DNA of 64,000 nt from Arcicella rigui (GCF_034929435.1 NZ_JAYFUM010000018.1:82005-146004), one strand, 5' to 3'. Shown: positions 8,389 to 16,917, counted from the first letter of the stretch. The notes: generated from the letters alone by a model not told the origin. Program-made: numbers and translations.

Positions 8389-8908
8389 AATTTCAAGATT
8401 TTATTAAAGTTTGGATAGATTAAACACGATACTCCACTTTTACTAAAAGTTAAATATTATAAACAAATGCAGAAAAAACAATTTAAGAAAAGAAATTGTT
8501 TTTTAATTTATCATATTATTTTCTAAAAAATTGGTTCATCGAAATCTTTGAAAATTGTATTTGGCTAATAATGAGGATACTTACGTGAAAAACTAAAAAT
8601 CCGATTGGTCTTCTTTTATTAGTTTTATCAAAATGAGTATTTAAGCACTCAACACAGAATTTAAACGTACATAAACTATGCCAATTTTGCTCTGAAATAA
8701 TTCTTTAATCTTGAAAATAAGCGAGCCAAAGAAGTGATGAAAAACAGAGATTCTGTGATTAGTGCTGTAATTGAAAAAATTTGACAGGAGAATAATAGGT
8801 TTTGAACCGACAATCGGGCTTTTCGGAGAAATTGCTACAAAACAAAAAGACTAAGCCTTGTCACAAATGAAGGCTTAGTCTTTTTAGTTTTATGGATTAT
8901 CTACAAAT
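8389..8908. other. 520-base intergenic region with two hairpins
   Basis: The stretch separates two minus-strand transcription units. It contains a perfect 12-bp hairpin (8473-8484 and 8493-8504, AAAAAACAATTT, 8-base loop) about 85 bases upstream of the aminotransferase start, and the terminator of the copper ATPase gene at its right end. I see no convincing coding sequence of useful length on either strand in 8510-8840. Confidence 0.6.
8844..8885 (-). terminator. Intrinsic terminator of the copper ATPase gene
   Basis: A perfect 16-bp stem (8844-8859 with 8870-8885, AAAAAGACTAAGCCTT) around a 10-base loop, 24 bases past the ATPase stop, with a T run on the minus strand. Confidence 0.88.
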
Positions 8909-11338
8909 TTATTCGCTTTTAAACATTCTTTTGCCTTTCCAAACCATTCCGATAGAAGCAATTCCGACCAGAGTTATAGAATTTAGTGGCATCAACACCG
9001 CTGCTACAATCGGTGAAAGCGTCCCTTGAATGGCAAAGGTCAAACCTATACAATTGTACATCAGCGAAAACACATAACTGAAACGAATCAATTTTAAGCC
9101 AAATTGGCTATACTTCATAAATGCTGGAATCTGTTTCAATTGCTCTGCCGCAATAATGGCGTCACTCATTGGGGTAAAATTCAAAGTATCATCGGTTACG
9201 GCAATACCAACTTCTGCTTGTTTCAAAGCTCCAGCGTCGTTGAGTCCGTCGCCAATCATCACTACTTTTTTGCCTTCGCTTTGTAATTTTTTGATGAACG
9301 CCAATTTATCTTGTGGACTACATTCAAAATGAAGATTTTCTTTGTTAGGAAACCAATTTTCCAACTGCGTTCTTTCATTCTGATTATCGCCAGAAAGTAA
9401 ATAAATAGTGTAATTTTTACCCAAAGTCAAAATCGTTTCATCAATTCCTTTACGATAATGATTCGGCAAAGCAAAATAGCCTAAATAATTGCCATCAATC
9501 GAAAGGTGTGCAACCGAAGCTGTAAAAATTGCTTGCTCTTCTTCTAAATCTGGATGCACAAAAGTACTTGCTCCTAATTTTAGGTAATGTCCATGATAAT
9601 TTCCTTCGATGCCTTTTCCAGTGATTTCTTGAAAGTTTTCAATCTCTAAGAAATGTTTATCGTGCGACAATTCTTTGATTTTTTGTGAAACTGGGTGCGA
9701 AGAATTATGTGCCAACGAAACTACCATCATTTCTTCAAACAAGGAAAGCGGGCGTTTGCCATGAAACTGTGCCTTTGAACCTTCAGAAGTAGTAAGAGTA
9801 CCCGTTTTGTCAAATACCACGGTATCGCAATTGGCCAACGTTTCGATTACTTCTCCATTTTTTAAATAAAAATGATGTTTTCCTAAAATTCTAAGCCCAT
9901 TTCCTAAAGCGAATGGATAACTCAAAGACAAAGTACAAGGACAAGCAATAATCAAAATCGCAGAAAAGGCATTCAACAATTTACTGGAATCTTGAAAATA
10001 CCAATACGTTGCCACTGAAAATGCCAAAGTCAAAACCCCAAAAGTAAAGTACTTGCCTACTAAATTTGAAAAAGACTTAATCCGACTGTCTTGTTCTTTC
10101 TGAAAAGTATCATTGTTCCAAAGCTGTGTTAAATAACTTTGTGATACTTCTTTCAATACTTCCATTTCAATCGTTCCGCCTACTTGTCGTCCGCCAGCGT
10201 AAAGGAAATCGCCGATTTTCTTTTCCTCCAAAGCAGATTCGCCCGTTACAAAACTGTAATCTATTTGAGCATCGCCACGGTATAAAAGCGAGTCGGCAGG
10301 GACTAATTCACCATTTCTGATAAGAATTTTATCACCTTTTTTCAAAGCACTTACCGAAACAGATTCTTCTTTGCCATGCACCAAACGAGTAACCGCCAAA
10401 GGGAAGTAAGACTTATAGTCACGTTCAAAAGAAAGAAAATGATAGGTTTTTTCTTGAAACCATTTCCCGATTAATAAAAAGAAAATGAGTCCTGTTACCG
10501 AATCAAAATAGCCTGCACCATGATTGAAAACGACTTCATAAATACCTCTGAAATAAGCGACCAGAATACTCAGTAAAATCGGGAAATCAATATTGACAAT
10601 TCCTTTTCGGAGGCTTTTATACACAGATTCAAAATAACCCGAACCCGAATAAAACACTACGGGCGTAGCCAGCACGATGTTGAGATAGCCAAAAAGTAAC
10701 TTATAAGTATTGTCTTGCAAACCCAAGTACTCCGGAAAACTAAACAACATAATATTACCTGCACAAAAACCCGCAAGCCCCAATTGTGTGAGTAATTTCC
10801 GATAAGTCGGTTTTTGCTTTTCTTTCACTACATCATTCAAAGACATCAGCGGTTCGTAGCCGACCGAACTGAGGAGTTCTGCCAATTGACGAAGGCTAAT
10901 ACTTTCATCATCAGCACTTTCACTTTTAGCATTTCTGAAAGTAACGGCTACTTGTTTTTTCAAAAAATCTACTTGCGAGCGTTCAATGCCTTTGTGAAGA
11001 CGATACAAATTTTCGAGTAAATACAAACAAGAGCTACAATGAATGGTAGGAATATAGAAGGTTACTTTCGAGATATTTTCGTTCTGAAAATCTAACAGCG
11101 ATTTGGCAATTTCTGGATTATCTAAGAAATCGAAACGGGCAATTTGTGGTGTATTGCCTGCATTTTTATCAAGGTCGTAATAATTACAGAGATTATTTTG
11201 GTCGAGAATCTGATAAACCGTTTTACAGCCGTCACAGCAAAAGTACTTTTCTTCCAGATGAATATGGTCGTCGGGGCATTCGTTTCCACAGTGGAAACAG
11301 AGTTGCGTAGTTTCGGTAGCAATCATAAAGGATGGCAT
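8909..11338 (-). CDS. ccoI: Cu(+)-exporting P1B-type ATPase, CcoI/FixI type
   Basis: A membrane ATPase of about 809 residues that supplies copper to the cbb3 cytochrome oxidase in this family. In order: a Cys-rich N-terminal metal site (CFHCGNECPDD then CCDGCKTVY), a heavy-metal domain with CSSC in IHCSSCLYLLENL, about eight membrane segments, the phosphatase motif FVTGESALEEK, the intramembrane CPC in IIACPCTLSLSYP, the phosphorylation site VFDKTGTLT, and the hinge MIGDGLNDAGALK. The frame extends seven codons upstream to a TTG at 11359, but the ATG at 11338 (followed by another ATG at 11326) is the likelier start. It is divergent from the Fnr-like regulator gene, a common arrangement for microaerobic respiration genes, although no ccoNOP genes are in the window. 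Confidence 0.92.
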   Translation of the reverse strand: MPSFMIATETTQLCFHCGNECPDDHIHLEEKYFCCDGCKTVYQILDQNNLCNYYDLDKNAGNTPQIARFDFLDNPEIAKSLLDFQNENISKVTFYIPTIHCSSCLYLLENLYRLHKGIERSQVDFLKKQVAVTFRNAKSESADDESISLRQLAELLSSVGYEPLMSLNDVVKEKQKPTYRKLLTQLGLAGFCAGNIMLFSFPEYLGLQDNTYKLLFGYLNIVLATPVVFYSGSGYFESVYKSLRKGIVNIDFPILLSILVAYFRGIYEVVFNHGAGYFDSVTGLIFFLLIGKWFQEKTYHFLSFERDYKSYFPLAVTRLVHGKEESVSVSALKKGDKILIRNGELVPADSLLYRGDAQIDYSFVTGESALEEKKIGDFLYAGGRQVGGTIEMEVLKEVSQSYLTQLWNNDTFQKEQDSRIKSFSNLVGKYFTFGVLTLAFSVATYWYFQDSSKLLNAFSAILIIACPCTLSLSYPFALGNGLRILGKHHFYLKNGEVIETLANCDTVVFDKTGTLTTSEGSKAQFHGKRPLSLFEEMMVVSLAHNSSHPVSQKIKELSHDKHFLEIENFQEITGKGIEGNYHGHYLKLGASTFVHPDLEEEQAIFTASVAHLSIDGNYLGYFALPNHYRKGIDETILTLGKNYTIYLLSGDNQNERTQLENWFPNKENLHFECSPQDKLAFIKKLQSEGKKVVMIGDGLNDAGALKQAEVGIAVTDDTLNFTPMSDAIIAAEQLKQIPAFMKYSQFGLKLIRFSYVFSLMYNCIGLTFAIQGTLSPIVAAVLMPLNSITLVGIASIGMVWKGKRMFKSE

Positions 11339-11462
11339 TTGATGAGTTCCCCAAGCCAATTCAAAGCAAGAAAATAAAGAAATTGTAAAGGCTTAGGTTT
11401 TTGGTCTATCAAAGTTCATATCCAGTGGTTGATTAAAATATGAGGAAGGAGATTTTTAAAAC

Positions 11463-11477
11463 TGATAAAAGTCATTT
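11463..11477 (+). promoter_or_regulatory. Crp/Fnr-type dyad upstream of the fnr-like gene
   Basis: TGATAAAAGTCATTT, 54 bases upstream of the regulator ATG and about 125 bases upstream of the divergent ATPase start. The same 15 bases occur exactly at 12357-12371 upstream of the next gene. Likely an autoregulatory site. Confidence 0.55.
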
Positions 11478-11531
11478 ACAAAAGAAATATAAACGAGCAA
11501 TTTCGGTGATAATATTAAAATGATATAGCCC

Positions 11532-12224
11532 ATGAACCCTAATTGTAATACTTGCGAATTCAGACATTCATCTCTTTTCAAAAACTGTACACACGACGAA
11601 CTTAGCCAACTTAGCGAAAACAAATGCTTTAATGTTTATAAAAAAGGGCAGGTGATTTTCCACGAGGGCAATCGTCCATTAGGACTTTTCTGCATTTTTG
11701 ATGGCAAAGTAAAAGTAAGCCGTTTAGGCTCTGATGGTAAAGAACAGGTAATCAGACTGGTAAAAAAAGGCGATACTTTAGGCTATCGTTCTTTGATTGA
11801 AAATACAAAATACAGTGCTTCGGCAATTGCCTTGGACGATACTCAGGCTTGTTTTATTACCATTTCAGAATTCAATCATTTGATAGATACCAACGTAAAA
11901 GTAGCCAGTGATTTGATGAAAATGTTGGCAAAAGTACTTGGTGATACACAAGATAAACTGGTGCATTTGGCGATGAAGCCAGTTCGTGAACGTTTGGCGG
12001 AGGCTTTACTGCTCTTAAAAAATACTTACGACGATAAAAAAGCAGAACATTTTTCAATTTCTATTTCTCGTGAAGACCTCTCTTCGATTGTAGGTACAGC
12101 CAAAGAAACTGTTATTCGTTTTCTTTCAGAATTTAAAGAAGAAGGAATTATTTCTACCAAAGGAAGTGAAATCACGATTTTACGTTCGGATAAACTCCTA
12201 AAAATCAGCAGTCTTTACGATTAA
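11532..12224 (+). CDS. Crp/Fnr family transcriptional regulator
   Basis: A 230-residue regulator with an N-terminal cyclic-nucleotide-binding-like beta-roll (about 25-120) and a C-terminal winged helix whose recognition helix is in REDLSSIVGTAKETVIRFLSEF. The N-terminus has C5-xx-C8 and C19, then C32, which resembles the cysteine set of Fnr proteins that ligate an oxygen-labile [4Fe-4S] cluster, although the third spacing (10 residues) is longer than in E. coli Fnr. It is divergent from the CcoI-type ATPase and followed by a CNBD-only protein and UspA genes with matching operator dyads, so it probably controls a local low-oxygen response. Confidence 0.88.
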   Translation: MNPNCNTCEFRHSSLFKNCTHDELSQLSENKCFNVYKKGQVIFHEGNRPLGLFCIFDGKVKVSRLGSDGKEQVIRLVKKGDTLGYRSLIENTKYSASAIALDDTQACFITISEFNHLIDTNVKVASDLMKMLAKVLGDTQDKLVHLAMKPVRERLAEALLLLKNTYDDKKAEHFSISISREDLSSIVGTAKETVIRFLSEFKEEGIISTKGSEITILRSDKLLKISSLYD

Positions 12225-12252
12225 GAATGAAGTATTATTCAGAATCAAGCAT

Positions 12253-12369
12253 TTAATTCAGATACAGTAACACCATTTCATCTTCAAATTGACGAGCCGC
12301 AACCTTCGCAAAAGGTCTGCCATAAAAAACTGGAATAAATTTGTCAATAAAGCCATTGATAAAAGTCAT
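12253..12369 (-). CDS. Short antisense reading frame, possible gene remnant
   Basis: A 38-residue frame starting MTFINGFIDKFIPVFYGRPF and ending EDEMVLLYLN, in the 198-base gap after the fnr-like gene. The same frame is open without a stop further upstream, under the start of the next plus-strand gene. Codon choice and amino-acid composition look protein-like, so this may be the decayed 3' end of a lost gene. No family recognised. The putative operator at 12357-12371 overlaps its ATG. Confidence 0.3.
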   Translation of the reverse strand: MTFINGFIDKFIPVFYGRPFAKVAARQFEDEMVLLYLN

Positions 12370-12371
12370 TT
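12357..12371 (+). promoter_or_regulatory. Crp/Fnr-type dyad upstream of the CNBD-only gene
   Basis: TGATAAAAGTCATTT, identical over 15 bases to 11463-11477, centred about 60 bases upstream of the ATG at 12423. Confidence 0.55.
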
Positions 12372-12422
12372 CAGCAAAATGTTCTAAGCGGTAACTTGTC
12401 GGCAGAATAATTTGAAACAACC

Positions 12423-12788
12423 ATGAACGACGCAGAAAAGATAATACTATCCAGTGGGATACAGTTAAGTTTTAAACAAGGTGATTTTTTATATAGGAAA
12501 GGGCAACACCCTGATTATGTTTTCTACATCAAAGACGGAAGTGTGGAACTGAAGGACGGACAAAAAAACACAAAAGTTCTTAAAAACAAAAAATACTTTT
12601 TGGGCTTAGAAGAAATGCTTTTAGAAAAAGAGCATCCTTATACCGTAAGAGTATTGGAACATTCCATTTTTCTGATTTTTGAAAAATCACTTATCGACGC
12701 TCTTATCCACGAACATACAGATATTCGTCGGTATTTTATGATGAGTATCTGCAACCAATTGGAAGAAAGCGACAAGACCTTTGAATAG
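12423..12788 (+). CDS. Stand-alone cyclic-nucleotide-binding-like domain protein (no HTH)
   Basis: A 121-residue protein that corresponds to only the effector beta-roll of Crp/Fnr regulators (LSFKQGDFLYRKGQHPDYVF, then IKDGSVELKDG, YTVRVLEHSIFLIFEKS) and stops where the dimerisation helix would lead to the DNA-binding domain. The frame ends naturally after ICNQLEESDKTFE with no downstream HTH-coding remnant. It is preceded by the same dyad as the full-length regulator gene. It may sense a ligand, or dimerise with the neighbouring Fnr-like protein and modulate it; neither is shown by the sequence. Confidence 0.75.
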   Translation: MNDAEKIILSSGIQLSFKQGDFLYRKGQHPDYVFYIKDGSVELKDGQKNTKVLKNKKYFLGLEEMLLEKEHPYTVRVLEHSIFLIFEKSLIDALIHEHTDIRRYFMMSICNQLEESDKTFE

Positions 12789-12801
12789 TTCAATAGGTTA
12801 C

Positions 12802-12816
12802 TGATAAATATCATTT
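12802..12816 (+). promoter_or_regulatory. Crp/Fnr-type dyad upstream of the uspA gene
   Basis: TGATAAATATCATTT contains a perfect dyad TGAT-N4-ATCA, 74 bases upstream of the likely ATG of the UspA gene. Confidence 0.5.
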
Positions 12817-12890
12817 TTTCATCAAAGTAGCGTCATAATTTCTTGCAAAAAAATAGAAGAACTTCGAGCATAAATCTTAAACATTGTTAT

Positions 12891-13724
12891 ATGAAAACGA
12901 TTCTTTTCCCATCAGATTTTAGTGATAATGCTACCCATGCGGCACAGTATGCGGGTATGTTGGCGAAGTTATTCAATGCAAAAATTATTTTATTAAATGT
13001 ATATAGCATTCCTACTGTTTCTGAATATCAGCTCCCTTCTGAAATAGAGGATTTTATCATAAGAAATAGAAAAGAAGCAGAACAAGCTTTACAAAACTTC
13101 ACTGTAAAATTTATTGAAAAAACAGGTTTAGCTCCCGAAAGAGTAAGCCAACGAGTAGAGTACGGCTTGGCGGCTGATAAAATTGTCAATATTGCCAATT
13201 CTATCAAAGCCGATATGATTGTGATGGGAACAAAAGGTGCAGGTACAATTCTGGATCGTTGGTTGGGTACTCATGCACAGCAAGTAATGAAATTGGCACA
13301 ATGCCCAGTTTGGGTAATTCCAGAAGACGCTTCTTTCAATTATCCTAAAAATATTTTATACGCCGCTGATTTTCAAGGCGATGAAATAGACGCTATTCAA
13401 AGAATTTATAGTTTCACCAAACCCTTGGGTACGCAACTCAAAGCCGTTCATATTCACGATTATTTTGAAATGAATCTCGGACATTCTATTCAAGAAATGA
13501 TTCATTTGTTAGAAGATAAGTTTCAACACGAAGGACTAAAAGCTATTACACTTAGTCGTGCAGAAATCATTGATGGCTTAGAAACTTATATCAAAAACCA
13601 GCCACCCGATGTTTTACTTTTGGCGGTACACGAAAAGCCATTCTTAGATAAACTTTTCAACGATAGTGTTACAAAACACTTCGTTCAAGCAGGAAAATTA
13701 CCATTACTATTTTTCCAAAAGTAA
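12891..13724 (+). CDS. Tandem-domain universal stress protein
   Basis: A 277-residue cytoplasmic protein with two Usp domains (about 1-142 and 145-277). The first carries the ATP-binding signature G-2x-G-9x-G-T in GTKGAGTILDRWLGT; the second lacks it, as is usual in tandem Usp proteins. The open frame extends to a TTG at 12843, but the ATG at 12891 gives the family-typical start MKTILFPSDFSDNA. It follows the CNBD gene after about 100 bases that hold a Crp/Fnr-type dyad, so oxygen limitation or redox stress is the likely trigger. A strong terminator follows. Confidence 0.88.
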   Translation: MKTILFPSDFSDNATHAAQYAGMLAKLFNAKIILLNVYSIPTVSEYQLPSEIEDFIIRNRKEAEQALQNFTVKFIEKTGLAPERVSQRVEYGLAADKIVNIANSIKADMIVMGTKGAGTILDRWLGTHAQQVMKLAQCPVWVIPEDASFNYPKNILYAADFQGDEIDAIQRIYSFTKPLGTQLKAVHIHDYFEMNLGHSIQEMIHLLEDKFQHEGLKAITLSRAEIIDGLETYIKNQPPDVLLLAVHEKPFLDKLFNDSVTKHFVQAGKLPLLFFQK

Positions 13725-13742
13725 ATATTCAAAGCCTATATC

Positions 13743-13789
13743 AGAACGGGGTTTCGTAAAATTTCAATGATTTTACGAAACCCCGTTCT
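13743..13789 (+). terminator. Intrinsic terminator after uspA
   Basis: A perfect 20-bp stem (13743-13762 with 13770-13789, AGAACGGGGTTTCGTAAAAT) with a 7-base loop, 18 bases after the stop. Confidence 0.85.
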
Positions 13790-13838
13790 ATTATTAGTAA
13801 TTTTGTTGAGGACATTTTTCAACCTCAAATGACCCAAT

Positions 13839-14603
13839 ATGGAAAATAAATATGTAGCTTTTATCTCAGACGAACACCTACTTCGCTGTGTGGCTAATCT
13901 TCATACTGCTTATTTAAAGGCAAAAAGTAACGTTTCAAAAAAGAATTTTTACAACAATAAAGTCGATAGCATCAAACTTACTTTTGATGCAAAATTCAAT
14001 AGTATTGATGAAGAAAGCCTGATTCAAGCAGAAGTTTTACGCCAAATTGATAAGTCTTTCAACAATTCAATCGGTACTTTTCACGAACAAATTTTGGGTG
14101 GTATCGAGGGTTTTGAGGTTGGAAATCTGAGTGGTTTTGATATAAAAGCAAAAGACAATAGCCTTTTTGCCGACATCAAAAACAAACATAATACCATGAA
14201 TAGTAGCTCGGCTGAGAGTTTGTTTCAGAAATTGGCTCGCTACGCCGATAGCTACAAACAAGCTAAATGTTATTGGGTTCAGATTTTAGCAAAGGGAAGT
14301 TTCAACGAAAGATGGACGGGCGAAATCAATGGAAAAGAGTACGGACACAGCAGAGTATATAAAATTTCGGGCGACCAATTTTATGCTTTACTTTCAGGAC
14401 AAGAAGATGCACTTTATCAATTATATAAAGTACTTCCTCTTGCCATTGAAGATTATCTTTCTTCTATCGAAAACAATCAAGAAGTAATTGAAAACTCGGC
14501 TTTGGATGAAATTAAAGCCGAAACTGTACTTTCTGAAAGAAGTATTTTAGACCAAATTACAGCCGAAAATTATGGCTATTACTTGGGTTTTGATAAACTA
14601 TAA
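13839..14603 (+). CDS. Type II restriction endonuclease, Eco47II/Sau96I-like
   Basis: A 254-residue enzyme of the Eco47II family. The PD-(D/E)xK-like core is visible as SGFDIKAK (D101) followed by ADIKNKHNTMNSSS (D112-I-K114), with E83 in TFHEQILGG as a further candidate metal ligand. The conserved stretch SLFQKLARYADSYKQAKCYW is typical of this family. Prototype members cut GGNCC; the specificity here is inferred. The gene converges on its partner methyltransferase and the two 3' ends overlap by 25 bases. No C protein gene is present; the methyltransferase HTH may provide control instead. Confidence 0.87.
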   Translation: MENKYVAFISDEHLLRCVANLHTAYLKAKSNVSKKNFYNNKVDSIKLTFDAKFNSIDEESLIQAEVLRQIDKSFNNSIGTFHEQILGGIEGFEVGNLSGFDIKAKDNSLFADIKNKHNTMNSSSAESLFQKLARYADSYKQAKCYWVQILAKGSFNERWTGEINGKEYGHSRVYKISGDQFYALLSGQEDALYQLYKVLPLAIEDYLSSIENNQEVIENSALDEIKAETVLSERSILDQITAENYGYYLGFDKL

Positions 14604-15817
14604 TACTGATTTAAAAACTTAACGATTGAATAACCGACTTCTCGTCCTAAGTTCACAGGGACAGCGTTACCAATTTGCTTGTATTGTTGTGCAATTGAAC
14701 CTTCAAATTGCCAATCGTCAGGGAAAGTCTGAATACGAGCGTACTCACGCACAGTAAACGGACGAGTTTCTTCTGGATGACATCTTTCAGTTTGTTTCTG
14801 AGCAGGGCTACAAGTCAGCGTCAGGCAAGGTTCGTCCCAACCGATTCTTCGGGCAATACCTGTTTTTCCTCCGCCCAAATGGAAACTTCCACCCATAAAA
14901 GATTTCTGAATTTCCAGTGGTAAATCTCGCCAATAGCCTTTTTGTGGCACTAAATCCAAGACTTCTTTTTTACTTTTTGGGTACTTCGCTCCTTCTGATT
15001 TTGGTACATGACTATCAAACAATTCTCCTTTTTTCAAGGCATCACGCAAATTATATACCTTTTTATACGGCTTCGGATACTCGTATTGCAGTTCAATGTC
15101 TTTTCTGATACCTACCAAAATCAAGCGTTCACGCTTTTGTGGTACTTTATAATGAATGGCTTTCAGCACTTGTACAGGTACAACATTGTAGCCAATTTCA
15201 TCTAAAATAGAAATCATACCTTCCAATGTTTTGCCGCCTTCGTGGCTCAATAAACCACGAACATTTTCGCCAATACAAATCGGAGGATTCACTTCGTTGA
15301 CTACTCTGGCAAATTCATAAAAGAGTGTTCCTCGTGCATCAGCCAAACCCAATTTTTTCCCAGCATAACTAAATGCCTGACAGGGAAATCCGCCCGTGAC
15401 AACATCTATTTTATTATGATATTCCGAGAAATCAAAAGCCTTGATGTCACCTTCTAATACTTTCCAGTTTGGTCTGTTTTTACGAAGCGTTTGGCAAGCC
15501 CATTTATCAATTTCGTTCAGAGCTACGCATTTCAACCCTGCTTTTTCCATGCCCACAGCCAAACCACCTGCACCTGCAAAAAGCTCTAAAACGGTATAAT
15601 CTCGTTCGGCTTCCACAAAATTAGATACTTCTTCATTCATGTCTTGGGCAACAAAAGCCGCAAACAAAGCCTCTACTTCCTCTTTTTTATATAACCTATA
15701 ATTACTCATTGGCTCACGAATGGCAGATAATTTTCCTTCTCTGTCCCACCTTCTCAAGGTTTCTTTGCTTTTTCCTATTAGTTCAGATGCTTCTGCTAAC
15801 GTTAAGTATTCACTCAT
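14579..15817 (-). CDS. DNA (cytosine-5-)-methyltransferase with N-terminal HTH
   Basis: A 412-residue C5 methyltransferase that protects the sites cut by the partner enzyme. Residues 1-52 are a MerR-like HTH (LTLAEASELIGKSKETLRRW). The methylase follows: motif I LELFAGAGGL at 77-86, catalytic C146 in GGFPCQAFSY, motif VI GENVRGLL at 183-190, motif VIII QKRERLILVG, a target-recognition region, then QTFPDDW and the terminal QIGNAVPVNLG. The frame continues two codons to a TTG at 15823, but the ATG at 15817 is preferred. An inverted repeat right before the start is a candidate autoregulatory site for the HTH. Overlaps the nuclease gene tail to tail. Confidence 0.92.
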   Translation of the reverse strand: MSEYLTLAEASELIGKSKETLRRWDREGKLSAIREPMSNYRLYKKEEVEALFAAFVAQDMNEEVSNFVEAERDYTVLELFAGAGGLAVGMEKAGLKCVALNEIDKWACQTLRKNRPNWKVLEGDIKAFDFSEYHNKIDVVTGGFPCQAFSYAGKKLGLADARGTLFYEFARVVNEVNPPICIGENVRGLLSHEGGKTLEGMISILDEIGYNVVPVQVLKAIHYKVPQKRERLILVGIRKDIELQYEYPKPYKKVYNLRDALKKGELFDSHVPKSEGAKYPKSKKEVLDLVPQKGYWRDLPLEIQKSFMGGSFHLGGGKTGIARRIGWDEPCLTLTCSPAQKQTERCHPEETRPFTVREYARIQTFPDDWQFEGSIAQQYKQIGNAVPVNLGREVGYSIVKFLNQYYSLSKPK

Positions 15818-15821
15818 AACC

Positions 15822-15855
15822 AAATTGTTTAACCTTATACAATGGTTACAAATTT
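15822..15855 (-). promoter_or_regulatory. Candidate operator for HTH-methyltransferase autoregulation
   Basis: Imperfect inverted repeat AAATTGTTTAACC (15822-15834) and GGTTACAAATTT (15844-15855) around 9 bases, beginning five bases upstream of the methyltransferase ATG. The position is suited to repression by the N-terminal HTH of the enzyme. Inferred. Confidence 0.4.
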
Positions 15856-16029
15856 AAGACTAAAAAAATAAGTACCCAAATGGTGTAAATGAAGAGTGAG
15901 GAGTTTGTAATGAGGAGTTTTTAGTTAATCTTATAACGATTTTTAATCTAAAATTTTGACATACAGAACTTTGAATGCAAACAGAGACGAGCTATTTGCT
16001 TGATTTTCAGTAAAAAAATCTTTAAAAAA

Positions 16030-16917
16030 TTATAAATCTTTAGCTCGATTAGGATAATCGCTGATGAGTCCGTCAACGCCAAGGGCTTTGGTTTGTTTCA
16101 TTTCCTCCACGGTATTTATCGTCCACGGCACTACTTTTACCTGTTTATCATGGCAAAATTGTACTTCTTCTTTCGTAAGAATTTTAAAGTAAGGACTATA
16201 ATAACTTGGCAAAAAGCCTAAAGCCGAAAAAGTAGCTTGGGCATCTAATTTTTCAACCAATGCCGAAAGTGCGATATTTTGATATTGCTTATTCAAGATT
16301 TGTGAATGCCAATATTTCAAAACGTTGAAATCAAAACTTTGTAAAATCACACGGTCGGCGGGTAAGTGGCGGATAATTACTTTGTAAACGAGGTCGGAAA
16401 ATACTTCAACAGTTTTGGGCTGAGAAATTCCGTACTCACTTTCTTCTGATTTGATTTCAATATTGTAGCGAACGGGTTGCAAACCTTTTTCTTTGATATA
16501 AGCTTCGCAAGCCTGAATCGTTTCGACAAGTAAAGGCTTGTGAACCGCCATTTTTTGCTGCTCAGGAAATCTTTCATTTCCACGTTTGCCAGTATCAAAT
16601 TGCTTGATTTCGGAGTATGTCATCTTGAAAAGATTGTAATTACTTTCCTCCTCTTTCGTAACGGGCGAGCCGTCGGGTTTTGAAACATACAAGGCACTCA
16701 TATAAGGCTCGTGCGAAACTACCACTTGTAAATCTTTTGAAATACAAACATCCATTTCGAGCGTAGTTACGCCCAAATCCAATGCTCTTTTGAAAGCTGG
16801 AATGGTATTTTCGGGCATCAGTCCTCTTGAACCACGATGTCCTTCAATATCAAAAACCTGAGCCATACTCGAAAAGCTCAGAAAGCAATAAGTCAATAAT
16901 AAAACAATATGTTTCAT
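16030..16917 (-). CDS. Glycerophosphodiester phosphodiesterase, exported
   Basis: A protein of about 295 residues that hydrolyses glycerophosphodiesters to an alcohol and glycerol 3-phosphate. The GDPD TIM-barrel signatures are clear: EGHRGSRGLMPENT (metal/phosphate site with HR and ENT), TLEMDVCISKD and VVVSHEP, and the closing VVPWTINTVEEM. A signal peptide begins at the ATG at 16917 (MKHIVLLLTYCFLSFSS then MAQ); the frame could start 11 codons earlier at 16950, but that would bury the signal peptide behind a lysine-rich leader. Probably periplasmic. It stands alone. Confidence 0.9.
   Translation of the reverse strand: MKHIVLLLTYCFLSFSSMAQVFDIEGHRGSRGLMPENTIPAFKRALDLGVTTLEMDVCISKDLQVVVSHEPYMSALYVSKPDGSPVTKEEESNYNLFKMTYSEIKQFDTGKRGNERFPEQQKMAVHKPLLVETIQACEAYIKEKGLQPVRYNIEIKSEESEYGISQPKTVEVFSDLVYKVIIRHLPADRVILQSFDFNVLKYWHSQILNKQYQNIALSALVEKLDAQATFSALGFLPSYYSPYFKILTKEEVQFCHDKQVKVVPWTINTVEEMKQTKALGVDGLISDYPNRAKDL

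Noticed and set aside
8909..11338. General copper-resistance ATPase (CopA)
   Set aside because: The Cys-rich CFHCG/CCDGC N-terminus and the divergent Fnr-like gene fit the CcoI/FixI oxidase-assembly group better.
12843..12890. Earlier TTG start for the universal stress protein
   Set aside because: MKTILFPSDFSDNA at 12891 is the standard N-terminus of the family.
15818..15823. Earlier TTG start for the methyltransferase
   Set aside because: Only two codons longer, non-ATG, and it would run into the candidate operator.
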